In this document: positions 57,376 to 64,000 of the stretch, piece after piece
Numbering within the stretch: position 1 is the stretch's first letter
How the letters are laid out: the number at the start of each line of letters is the position of its first letter
Source of the DNA: an uncultured Clostridia bacterium
GTDB taxonomy: Bacteria; Bacillota; Clostridia; TANB77; CAG-508
Direction: 5' to 3'
Assembly: GCA_934130935.1 (NCBI GenBank)
Contig: CAKOYQ010000007.1
Coordinates: 12,988 to 76,987, forward strand
DNA length: 64,000 nt
The notes under the pieces: model-generated
Databases searched by the model: none
What the model was told of the DNA's origin: nothing
The model's input: the letters and a program-made list of their open reading frames with translations, nothing else
Made by a program: the position numbers and the translations under genes

Positions 57376-58392
57376 CTACTTTAGTTCAATATAACTGCTT
57401 TTAGGAAATACTAACTTAACTTCTGTACCTTCATTTTGAACTGAATTTAATTCTATTGCCATTCCTAATTTATCGCATAACTTTTTACATAAGTATAGTC
57501 CTATTCCTGTAGACTTTTTGTTTGATAATCTTCCATTTGTACCTGTAAATCCTTTTTTAAAAACTCTCGTAATCTCTCCTTTTTTTATTCCAATTCCATT
57601 ATCTTTAACAGATAAAATCACATTTTCTTTTCCTTGTTTTGCATATATTTCGATAACAGATTCTTCTTTTTTCTTATATTTAATACTATTTTGTATAATT
57701 TGATTTAGTATAAATACTACCCATTTATTATCAGTGTTAACCTCCATGTTTAAATCATGAATATTAATAGAAATCTTTTCTTGTATTAAGCTACTTTTAT
57801 TCTTTTTAATACTTTCATTTACAATTTCTTTCAATTCGACTTTTTTTATATAATAATCTTTTTCTACAGTATTACTTCTTGCATAAAATAAGGCTTGTTC
57901 AACATAATTTTCTACTTTATCTAATTCTTCATCTATACTTTTGGTTATTATGTTTTTATTATTTTCTATTACCATTTTACTAGCTGCTATTGGTATTTTT
58001 ATTTCATGTATCCACAATTCTATGTATTCTTTATAATCTTCTGTCATATATTTATATTTGCAAACATTTTCTAACATTGATTTATCAATTTGTTCTAGTG
58101 TACTTTTTAAAATTTTCCCTTCTAAAAAACAAGGAGTTTTTATTATTTCTGTAATTAAATATTTCTCTTCTAATTCTTCCAACATATTTAATAAATTGTC
58201 ATAAAATTTTTTCTTTCTAAAATATTCTATAGTAATTGAAACCAAATATAATACCATTATTATAAATAGAATATATATCTTTATAAACATTCCTACATTA
58301 TATGCCATTAGAAAAATTTCTATTGTAATAATGCCAAATAGTAATAACAAAATAGTTACGATTTTCTCTTTAAAAAATAACTTGAAATTCAT
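57376..58392 (-). CDS. BceS-type intramembrane-sensing histidine kinase
   Basis: This 338-residue kinase has only two close membrane helices (about 12-32 and 35-55) and almost no outer loop, the mark of kinases that sense through a Bce-type transporter. The phospho-acceptor is in IELWIHEIKIPIAASK, followed by QNSIKYKKKEE (N box), VKDNGIGIKKGEI (G1) and STGIGLYLCKKLCDKL (G2). It directly follows its response regulator. No transporter is adjacent, but a BceAB-like locus lies at 42402-45268. Confidence 0.92.
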   Translation of the reverse strand: MNFKLFFKEKIVTILLLLFGIITIEIFLMAYNVGMFIKIYILFIIMVLYLVSITIEYFRKKKFYDNLLNMLEELEEKYLITEIIKTPCFLEGKILKSTLEQIDKSMLENVCKYKYMTEDYKEYIELWIHEIKIPIAASKMVIENNKNIITKSIDEELDKVENYVEQALFYARSNTVEKDYYIKKVELKEIVNESIKKNKSSLIQEKISINIHDLNMEVNTDNKWVVFILNQIIQNSIKYKKKEESVIEIYAKQGKENVILSVKDNGIGIKKGEITRVFKKGFTGTNGRLSNKKSTGIGLYLCKKLCDKLGMAIELNSVQNEGTEVKLVFPKSSYIELK

Positions 58393-59073
58393 TTAGCTTT
58401 CTCCCTTTTTCAAAATATATCCTTGTCCTCTTTTGGTTTCCAATAGTTCTTTTAATTCTAATTCTTCTAATTTGTTTCTTAATCTAGTAATATTGACTGT
58501 TAATGTATTATCATCTATAAAGCTTTCACTTTCCCATAAACATTCCATTATGTCTTCTCTTGATACTATCTTTTCTCTATTTTGTACTAGATATTTTAAG
58601 ATTTTATATTCATTTTTGGTAAGTTCTATTATTTTTCCATCTTTTTCTATAGTATTATTTGATGTATTTAATATAAAGTCTTTAACATCTATTTTATCAT
58701 TTATTTTTTGCATATTTGTTCTTTTTAATAATGATCCTATTTTAGCAAGTAAGATTTGTATGTTAAATGGCTTTGTAATATAGTGGTCTGCTCCATTATT
58801 GATTGAAAGCAATTCGTCTAATTCATTATCTCTACTTGTTATAATAATTATCGGCATGTTGGATTGTTTTCTGACTTCTTTACAAATATATTCTCCATCT
58901 GTGTTTGGCAAATTTATATCTAATAATATTAAGTCAGGATTTATTTTTAATATTTCTTGTATTGTGTTTTCAAATGTTATTAGTGTTGTGGCTTCATATC
59001 CATTTTTGTTCAAAAAGATTTTTAGTTCTTCTCTTAATTTTTCATCATCTTCTATTATTAATATTTGGGGCAT
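58393..59073 (-). CDS. BceR-type response regulator
   Basis: This 226-residue OmpR-family regulator has the acidic pair in IIEDDEKLREEL, phospho-acceptor Asp in LILLDINLPNTDG, IIITSRDNELDELLSINNGADHYITKPF, and a winged helix with LTKNEYKILKYLVQN and DNTLTVNITRLRNKLEELEL. The N-N-G-A-D-H-Y-I-T-K-P-F pattern is typical of BceR proteins. It probably activates the distant bceAB-like operon through the TNACA-N4-TGTAA site at 45346-45359. It has a GGAGG site. Confidence 0.92.
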   Translation of the reverse strand: MPQILIIEDDEKLREELKIFLNKNGYEATTLITFENTIQEILKINPDLILLDINLPNTDGEYICKEVRKQSNMPIIIITSRDNELDELLSINNGADHYITKPFNIQILLAKIGSLLKRTNMQKINDKIDVKDFILNTSNNTIEKDGKIIELTKNEYKILKYLVQNREKIVSREDIMECLWESESFIDDNTLTVNITRLRNKLEELELKELLETKRGQGYILKKGES

Positions 59074-59093
59074 TTATTTTTCCTCCCATGTTA

Positions 59094-59279
59094 TTATATT
59101 TCTTTTATAACCTTACAAGGATTTCCTACTGCTACACTATTTGATGGAATATCTTTATTTACAACACTCCCTGCACCTATTACAACATTATCTTTAGCTT
59201 TATATCTATCTTTTATTAATTCTTTATCATAGTTAGCATCATATAATTCTCCTGCCAACATTTTATCTTTTTCTGACAT
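59094..59279 (-). pseudogene. Maltose O-acetyltransferase-like gene with a large in-frame deletion
   Basis: The 61-residue frame joins the start of a Maa-type acetyltransferase ([19 protein letters not shown]) directly to its end ([28 protein letters not shown]). The left-handed beta-helix core and catalytic His, about 115 residues, are gone without breaking the frame. The ribosome site (GGAGG) is intact, so a short useless peptide may still be made. Confidence 0.9.
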
Positions 59280-59310
59280 AACTTTCCTCCAATCATAATT
59301 ATTTCTTTGA

Positions 59311-59345
59311 AAAATACTAGCTTATTATAGCTAGTATTTTTGTAA
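59311..59345. terminator. Bidirectional terminator between the acetyltransferase remnant and the 136-residue gene
   Basis: AATACTAGCTTA and TAGCTAGTATT pair almost perfectly, with A-run and T-run on the two sides. Confidence 0.8.
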
Positions 59346-59348
59346 TTT

Positions 59349-59759
59349 TCAGCTGCTTTCTGTTTTCTCAATTTCTTCTATCCTACTTACGCACGAAGCG
59401 TAAATACTCTCAAGAATGTACCGCATTTCTGGTAATACGATAGCTCCTCTTGTTAACCACTTTGCTCTCTCATACTTCAGTATTAACCAGTCGATATGCA
59501 TAATAGTCTGCCACAAGACGTCTTCGTAGCCCGTAAAATCGAACTCAAAAATTATCGTTTGTTCTTCTTTAATGCAAAAATGATACACATCCTCATTGAT
59601 ATCCTCTGCCTTTAATTGGTCTATGAGATCTTGCAAATACCCATAGTAGACAAACAGAAATTTCTCTGTCTCGTTAATAAAGATATTAAGGTTAATTGCA
59701 CTCCGAATAATCAGAGCAAACCAGACAAAAACACCGTAAGCAAACAAGAAAATCAACAT
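59349..59759 (-). CDS. Small membrane-anchored protein of unknown function
   Basis: This 136-residue protein has one amino-terminal membrane helix (MLIFLFAYGVFVWFALII) and a cytoplasmic or outer alpha-helical domain (FVYYGYLQDLIDQLKAED, LWQTIMHIDWLILKYERAKW, EMRYILESIYASCVSRIEEI). No family is recognised. It has a TAAGGAGG site, its own promoter and terminator, and about 40 percent G+C in sampled lines, higher than its neighbours. It looks like an independent single-gene unit. Confidence 0.6.
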   Translation of the reverse strand: MLIFLFAYGVFVWFALIIRSAINLNIFINETEKFLFVYYGYLQDLIDQLKAEDINEDVYHFCIKEEQTIIFEFDFTGYEDVLWQTIMHIDWLILKYERAKWLTRGAIVLPEMRYILESIYASCVSRIEEIEKTESS

Positions 59760-59806
59760 AAAATAATTTCCTCCTTATTAGGTAGTATTATTAGTTTACA
59801 TATTAT

Positions 59807-59835
59807 ATAATACCAAAGTATAAGCTAAAAGTCAA
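59807..59835 (-). promoter_or_regulatory. Promoter of the 136-residue gene
   Basis: TTGACT (59835-59830), 17-base spacer and TATTAT (59812-59807) on the minus strand, followed by a 47-base leader. Confidence 0.65.
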
Positions 59836-59894
59836 TTATTTCTCTAAATTTAAGCTACAAAATATACGTGAAATAGCAAAATATTTTATAAATT

Positions 59895-60110
59895 TTAATA
59901 TGATATTTTCTTTTGTATCCCTAATCCATCTCCATCACACACCAAAGTTTGAATTTTTTTGCTTTTTTTAGTTTTCACTATTTTTAAAGATTGTATAAAT
60001 TTTGATTTTTTGTCACTATTATAATTCTGAGTATTTGCTTCTAACAATTTTGTTTCTTCTTTATTAAAAAATTTTTTTATTAATGAAAAAATTTCTTGTA
60101 TTATCCTCAT
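59895..60110 (-). CDS. 71-residue protein coupled to the transglutaminase-fold gene
   Basis: This small basic protein starts inside the stop region of the upstream 709-residue gene (ATGA overlap) with GAGGAAAG as ribosome site. The first 16 residues are amphipathic (MRIIQEIFSLIKKFFNKEE), the middle is Lys/Ser/Asn-rich and looks flexible, and the end TLVCDGDGLGIQKKISY is strikingly ordered, with Cys and two Gly-Asp turns. The layout (flexible leader, compact conserved-looking tail, coupled enzyme-like gene) could mean substrate, chaperone or anchor. I do not recognise a named family. Confidence 0.6.
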   Translation of the reverse strand: MRIIQEIFSLIKKFFNKEETKLLEANTQNYNSDKKSKFIQSLKIVKTKKSKKIQTLVCDGDGLGIQKKISY

Positions 60111-62236
60111 CTTTCCTCCTCTTTCTGGACAGCTACAGTCCCTGAGCTACTAGCTAAATCAATTTGTTTTTTAGTATCTCTTGATTGTTGTTCCCATGGT
60201 CTAATTCCGTTACTTTTTTCTAAATCTGCTTTATAGCATTCAAATTGTTCTAAAAATTCTTCCTTAGATATATATATAAATTCACCTTTTTCTTTGTCAG
60301 CATAATAGAATTTTTCTCCTAATTCTTCAAAATTAATATATACAAATGTAATAGGTCTTTTATTTTTATCAGACTTGTTATAAACTCTGTTAACTTCACA
60401 TTTATCATATTTAAGAAATTCGTTATCTAAAATCAAATCATATAAAATTGACATTGTTGAATTTTGGCAACTTGCAAATTCTGGGCATACTTTTTTTAAC
60501 AGTAAAAATTGTTCTTCCAAATTTTTTAATGGGTTATTCTTATATCTTTGATTTAATTCACTAGATTTGTCTATTAAATATTTTATTGGAAAATTCCCAT
60601 CTTTATCTGTAAGTCCAACACTTTTAAATAATTTTCTTAAGCTTGCATCATCTAAATTAAAAGTTGCATCATGCAATTTCTCATCATTTTTGTGGCAGTT
60701 GTGATCTTTTCCTTCATCATCTACATCATTTTTTCTTGCCTCTTCATAACTCACACAAAAGTTATTTGGTCTACAATTAAATCTGTGATCTGTTAAATTC
60801 CAAGTTGGGTCTAAAATTGTAGTCCCAACTACCCTTTCTCCATTACTAAGTTCAAATTCCATATTATTTAATTTTATAAATGCATGTCTACCACTACTAA
60901 CAATTTCACACTCTATATCTAAACCTGCTCTTTCAATTAAATACTGCTCAACTCTTGCAATTCCATTACATACACCATATCCAGAACTAATTATTTTATA
61001 TAAAGCTCTGCAATCATTACTATCAAATACTTCTGTTTCAAAATCTGGACTATAACTGATTTTTTGTCCAATTTCATTATCAACGATAGCAATTTTTTGT
61101 GCATCTGTATACTCTGGTTTTAATTTGTACATCACTTTTTCATCATCTTTACTATCCAAACTACTTAGAACTGTCATTTCGGGGCAAATAGCACATAATT
61201 GCATAAATTTTGCCTTTTCTTGTCCGTATAATCTTGTTGGATTCACACTTAATAGTCTATCTAACCCTCTGTATTGTTGTACATCTGCAAACAAATCTAA
61301 AATAATTTTCCCACCATATTCTGTAGTTTTCATATTCAAAGCATTTACAAAAGAAGGCTTTAGTTGCGATATATCAATTTTTTCTTTTGTCTCTGGTTTT
61401 AATGTTACAAAAATTTCCCTTTTTTCATCTTCTGTCAAATTTACAGTGTCTAATTTAGATATAAATTCTTCTTGGTGGCTTTCATCTAATTCCATAATTA
61501 TTTCATATATACCTAAATCTGATAAATCTGTTTCTGGATTATTTATATATTTGATTAAATTATCTATATTAAAACTTTTTAAAATTAATATTTTTCTATA
61601 TTTTCCAAGTTGTGTATCAGATAAGAATTTTTCTTTTCCCTCGTCACTATAAGTTGCCACTATTTTATCTTGTAACACTTCTTCTAGTTGATAAGTATCA
61701 AGTAGTTTATCTTTATCTTCTTCTTTCTTTAATGTTACTATTATATCTGAAATATCTATATTGTCCAGCTGTAACATATTACATATTAAATCTGGATTTG
61801 ATACAATATTATATTTTATACTATCTTCCATTTCAGCTATAATTTTACTTACTTCATATGGTAAAAAACCGTGACTTTCAAACCAACCAGGTGTATTTAA
61901 TAGTTTTTCTTTATCACTATCATTAAGTTTTTCTATAAAACTTTCTAAGTCCCAACTTTTAAAGCCTTCCATTTTTTCTTCATCTTGTAACATTTTAAGT
62001 AATATTTCAGAATCTGAAATCATCAAAATTAATTCTTTTCTTTTATAACTAGGCCATTTTTGAAAATGTTTATATTCTAGCAATTTTGAAATCTCTCTGT
62101 CTGTAAGAAATATTTTAATCAAATCATACAATTCTCCTAAATTCATTTTACATTGTCTGAGTATTTCTACATTCCCCAATATGCTTAATTTATCATCAGT
62201 CTCTTTCAATAATTGTCTGAATTCTTCTCTATCCAT
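60107..62236 (-). CDS. Transglutaminase-fold protein with a long helical amino-terminal region
   Basis: This protein of about 709 residues (ATG at 62236 after AAAGGAGG) has two parts. Residues 1-400 are acidic, alpha-helical, repeat-like segments (such as LLQDEEKMEGFKSWDLESFI and NIDISDIIVTLKKEEDKDKL). Residues 400-520 look like a transglutaminase/cysteine-protease core: YGVCNGIARVEQYLIERAG (Cys423), SGRHAFIKLNN (His451) and TTILDPTWNLTDHRF (Asp476). A Cys/His-rich stretch DHNCHKNDEKLHDATFNLDD follows. There is no signal peptide or membrane helix, so it is cytoplasmic. It may process or crosslink a protein substrate; the coupled 71-residue protein is a candidate partner. Confidence 0.7.
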   Translation of the reverse strand: MDREEFRQLLKETDDKLSILGNVEILRQCKMNLGELYDLIKIFLTDREISKLLEYKHFQKWPSYKRKELILMISDSEILLKMLQDEEKMEGFKSWDLESFIEKLNDSDKEKLLNTPGWFESHGFLPYEVSKIIAEMEDSIKYNIVSNPDLICNMLQLDNIDISDIIVTLKKEEDKDKLLDTYQLEEVLQDKIVATYSDEGKEKFLSDTQLGKYRKILILKSFNIDNLIKYINNPETDLSDLGIYEIIMELDESHQEEFISKLDTVNLTEDEKREIFVTLKPETKEKIDISQLKPSFVNALNMKTTEYGGKIILDLFADVQQYRGLDRLLSVNPTRLYGQEKAKFMQLCAICPEMTVLSSLDSKDDEKVMYKLKPEYTDAQKIAIVDNEIGQKISYSPDFETEVFDSNDCRALYKIISSGYGVCNGIARVEQYLIERAGLDIECEIVSSGRHAFIKLNNMEFELSNGERVVGTTILDPTWNLTDHRFNCRPNNFCVSYEEARKNDVDDEGKDHNCHKNDEKLHDATFNLDDASLRKLFKSVGLTDKDGNFPIKYLIDKSSELNQRYKNNPLKNLEEQFLLLKKVCPEFASCQNSTMSILYDLILDNEFLKYDKCEVNRVYNKSDKNKRPITFVYINFEELGEKFYYADKEKGEFIYISKEEFLEQFECYKADLEKSNGIRPWEQQSRDTKKQIDLASSSGTVAVQKEEER

Positions 62237-62349
62237 ATATCCTCCTTTGTATTTACCAATCAATATAATTATAATATCATATTTTATCAAAAATTGAAAC
62301 AATTACTTAAAATTTTGTATTAACTACACTTAAATTATTCATCTTTCCC

Positions 62350-63118
62350 TAATATAAAATTTTTTCGATTTCTTTTCTTGCCTCAATATTAGTCATTTCT
62401 TCATATTTCTCTGCATTAGGCACATCAACAATTCTGCCATTTCCGATATAAGCATTTTCACCATGTAGATACATTTCAAATGCAAATTTATTATTCTCAA
62501 CATTAATAAAGTCTAAAACATCTATGTATTTAATGCTGCGAAAATTATATTTAAGTGTGCATATCTATTTACACCTTTATAATCTGCATAGAAATGTCTT
62601 ACAACTTTGTAGTTACTAACAAATTCAACATTAATATCATTATATCCTGTTTCTTCCCTTACTTCTCTTATAGCTGCTTCACTAGGACTTTCTCCTTTTT
62701 CAATTCCACCCATTACAAAACTTCTTGTTTTTGTATTATTGCCATCCATACATAAAACTTTGTTTTTTGCTTTATTTGCTACTATTACTATTACGCTTCT
62801 TCTTTTTTGAAGCTCTTTGTCTAAACTAATTTTTTGCTTTTCTTCCCCTGCAAAATATGGTGCTATTACTTGACGTATTTCTAATCCTTCTTTTTTAGCT
62901 ATTTTATAATCCTGTTCATCATGTGCAGGACAAATAATTTTATTCACATTGCCCTTTATAATTTTTACCTCCTCTTTAGTAATAGGGTTTATTGCTTTTA
63001 CATTTTTGTCTACTTCATTGCTAGTCATTAAAGCTGTCATTCCTAAAATATATTCAAATTGCTTTATTTCACAATTTATTATTTTATTATTTGTTAATTT
63101 AATTTCAATATTTTCCAT
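62350..63118 (-). pseudogene. Stand-alone LeuRS editing (CP1)-like domain with Nudix insertion, decayed
   Basis: The intact 198-residue opening holds CP1-like editing blocks (KQFEYILGMTALMTSNEVD, NPITKEEVKI, IICPAHDEQDYKIAKKEGLE). It passes into a Nudix domain (GGIEKGESPSEAAIREVREE, with VNRYAHLNIIF). After a stop at 62522 another frame continues the CP1 pattern (VLDFINVENNKFAFEMYLHG, ENAYIGNGRIVD, MTNIEARKEIEKIL). In some LeuRS proteins a Nudix-like block sits inside CP1 in this way. No catalytic synthetase core is present. A deletion with frameshift has removed the Nudix-CP1 junction; the first frame could still give an active Nudix protein. Confidence 0.65.
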
Positions 63119-63130
63119 AAATTTCTCTCA

Positions 63131-63730
63131 CTATCTTTTTACTAAACTTTTCTTATTTTCTTTTTCTAATTGTTTTAAACTCTTCTTAGGCGTTGATAAA
63201 TCTTCTGGCATAGTGCCACCATTTTTTGAAATTACTTCTCTAATATTTTTTCCAATATTATAATGAGTCTTATTTTCATCTTTTTCTGTAAAAATATTAT
63301 CCCTTTTTAATTTTGATTCAGTCTGCGTAATACGGAATAGATTAGCTGCAAGTTCTTCACTTCCCATATTATCTAAGATATCTTCTCTATATCTTAAACT
63401 TTTTCTTTTGGCAATGTCATCAGCAGTTTTTCCATTATATAGACCTTTATATCCAGCATTATGGAATTTATCAAAATTTTTAACTCCTGCATTATTAGCA
63501 CGCTTCGACAACTTGTCGGCGCCGACAAAATGTTCAAACGCACTAATGCCGCTATTTTCGCATGCATCTATAGCTTTCTTTATAACATTTTCAAACTTTC
63601 TCCATTCTTTGTAATCTAAAACTAGTTGCAACTCTCTAGCATACCAATATTCAATTTCGTTTTCATCAATATGTTTAATATCTTCAAAATTCTGATTACT
63701 ATAATTTTTATTTTTTTCCAACTTATTCAT
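63131..63730 (-). CDS. dinD: DinD-like DNA-damage-inducible protein with an internal deletion
   Basis: This 199-residue protein starts with the DinD/BRO-N-like block (YWYARELQLVLDYKEWRKFE, KAIDACENSGISAFEHF) and ends with the DinD carboxy part (FDKFHNAGYKGLYNGKTADD, NMGSEELAANLFRITQTESK, GGTMPEDLSTPKKSLK). Family members have about 280 residues; some 80 between FVGADK and LSKRANN are absent while the frame is kept. The junction is at a perfect 16-base palindrome. Function is probably impaired. It has an AGGAG site and precedes the LeuRS/Nudix remnant by 12 bases. Confidence 0.75.
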   Translation of the reverse strand: MNKLEKNKNYSNQNFEDIKHIDENEIEYWYARELQLVLDYKEWRKFENVIKKAIDACENSGISAFEHFVGADKLSKRANNAGVKNFDKFHNAGYKGLYNGKTADDIAKRKSLRYREDILDNMGSEELAANLFRITQTESKLKRDNIFTEKDENKTHYNIGKNIREVISKNGGTMPEDLSTPKKSLKQLEKENKKSLVKR

Positions 63731-63773
63731 TTACAATCATCTCCTAATTTTATGTTTAAATGCATGCGTCTCC

Positions 63774-64000
63774 TATGACCCGTTAAACGGGTCTTTATAT
63801 TCTTTTATTGATATTTGGTCATACATCATATCTTCTTGCAATTAATTTCTCACATATTCGGCTATTCTTTTAGCATTTTTACCTACCGTGTCTACATAGT
63901 AACCACGTCACAAGAAACTTCGTTGGCCAAATTTGTATTTCAAATTTGACCACCTCTGGAAAATTATGAGGCTGCTTTTGCCCTTTAATATTCCCATATA
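63774..64000 (-). mobile_element. tnpA: IS200/IS605-type transposase (tnpA) remnant, cut by window edge
   Basis: On the minus strand the carboxy half of a Y1 transposase is readable: MGILKGKSSLIIFQRW, LKYKFGQRSF, RGYYVDTVGKNAKRIAEYVRN, QEDMMYDQISIKEYKDPFNG. Two in-frame stop codons (TGA before RGYYV, TAA after YVRN) make it inactive. A perfect hairpin (GACCCGTTTAACGGGTC, 63778-63794) at its 3' end looks like an IS200 end structure. The rest of the element lies beyond the window. Confidence 0.85.

Noticed and set aside
59895..60110. Calling the 71-residue protein a RiPP precursor peptide
   Set aside because: The tail CDGDGLGIQ is suggestive, but there is no double-Gly leader, exporter or known modifying enzyme, and the partner is only transglutaminase-like. 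Kept as an open possibility, not as a call.

Overview
The window is AT-rich and comes from a Bacillota (Firmicutes) genome, most likely a Clostridia-type anaerobe. This rests on strong AGGAGG ribosome sites, consensus TTGACA-17-TATAAT promoters, a type A-like RNase P RNA (Bacilli carry type B), a Firmicutes-style 6S RNA, SUF-only Fe-S assembly with SufU, FeoAB, and a spore photoproduct lyase. Almost all genes lie on the minus strand.

Layout. 1-1.2 kb: a two-component pair cut by the left edge. 1.3-1.6 kb: a 284-bp foldback element. 1.8-3.1 kb: an RluA-type pseudouridine synthase and rnpB. 3.1-5.7 kb: an Mg-type P-ATPase. 6-6.6 kb: a lipoprotein. 6.8-10.2 kb: dnaE. 10.2-10.65 kb: inverted REP-like repeats and 6S RNA. 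10.8-14.1 kb: purA-purB plus a third gene. 14.2-17.6 kb: an unusual GT8 / GT8-acyltransferase fusion / acyltransferase cluster. 17.8-18.8 kb: a collapsed two-component system. 18.9-27.2 kb: tRNA modification (tcdA, mnmA) and the SUF genes (sufU, sufS, sufD, sufB, sufC) with a DtxR-like regulator, interrupted by two small single-gene units. 27.3-38.3 kb: a coiled-coil protein, an RNA m5C methylase, feoAB, DNA repair genes (splB, ogt, tag), gpmA and a second Mg-type P-ATPase. 38.4-42.4 kb: a graveyard of gene fragments around an ABC-F gene that has a leader peptide and attenuator-like stems. 42.4-45.4 kb: a Bce-type ABC transporter whose ATPase gene is frameshifted. 45.4-50.97 kb: house-cleaning hydrolases, an AraC-type remnant, an anchored surface protein and PAP2. 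50.98-54.3 kb: more pseudogenes (two-component system, ABC exporter, MarR, MATE) flanking an intact Ham1/RdgB gene. 54.5-59.3 kb: small accessory genes and an intact BceRS-type two-component system. 59.3-62.2 kb: a membrane-anchored small protein, then a 71-residue protein coupled to a large transglutaminase-fold protein. 62.3-64 kb: a decayed stand-alone LeuRS-editing/Nudix protein, an internally deleted DinD and an IS200-type remnant.

Three themes run through the window. First, iron and Fe-S metabolism cluster together (SUF, a DtxR-like regulator with a C-terminal cysteine cluster, FeoAB). Second, the genome is eroding, largely by internal deletions that often keep the frame and fuse domain remnants. 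Third, several single-gene units with their own promoter or terminator and often higher GC (25636, 27300, 53050 and 59349; more weakly 6000 and 21180) sit between or inside older operons. The best candidates for undescribed biology are the transglutaminase-fold/71-residue pair (59.9-62.2 kb), the GT8-PlsC fusion cluster (14.2-17.6 kb), the cysteine-rich DtxR-like regulator of suf, and the two foldback elements. All functions are read from sequence and remembered family features; no database search was possible.
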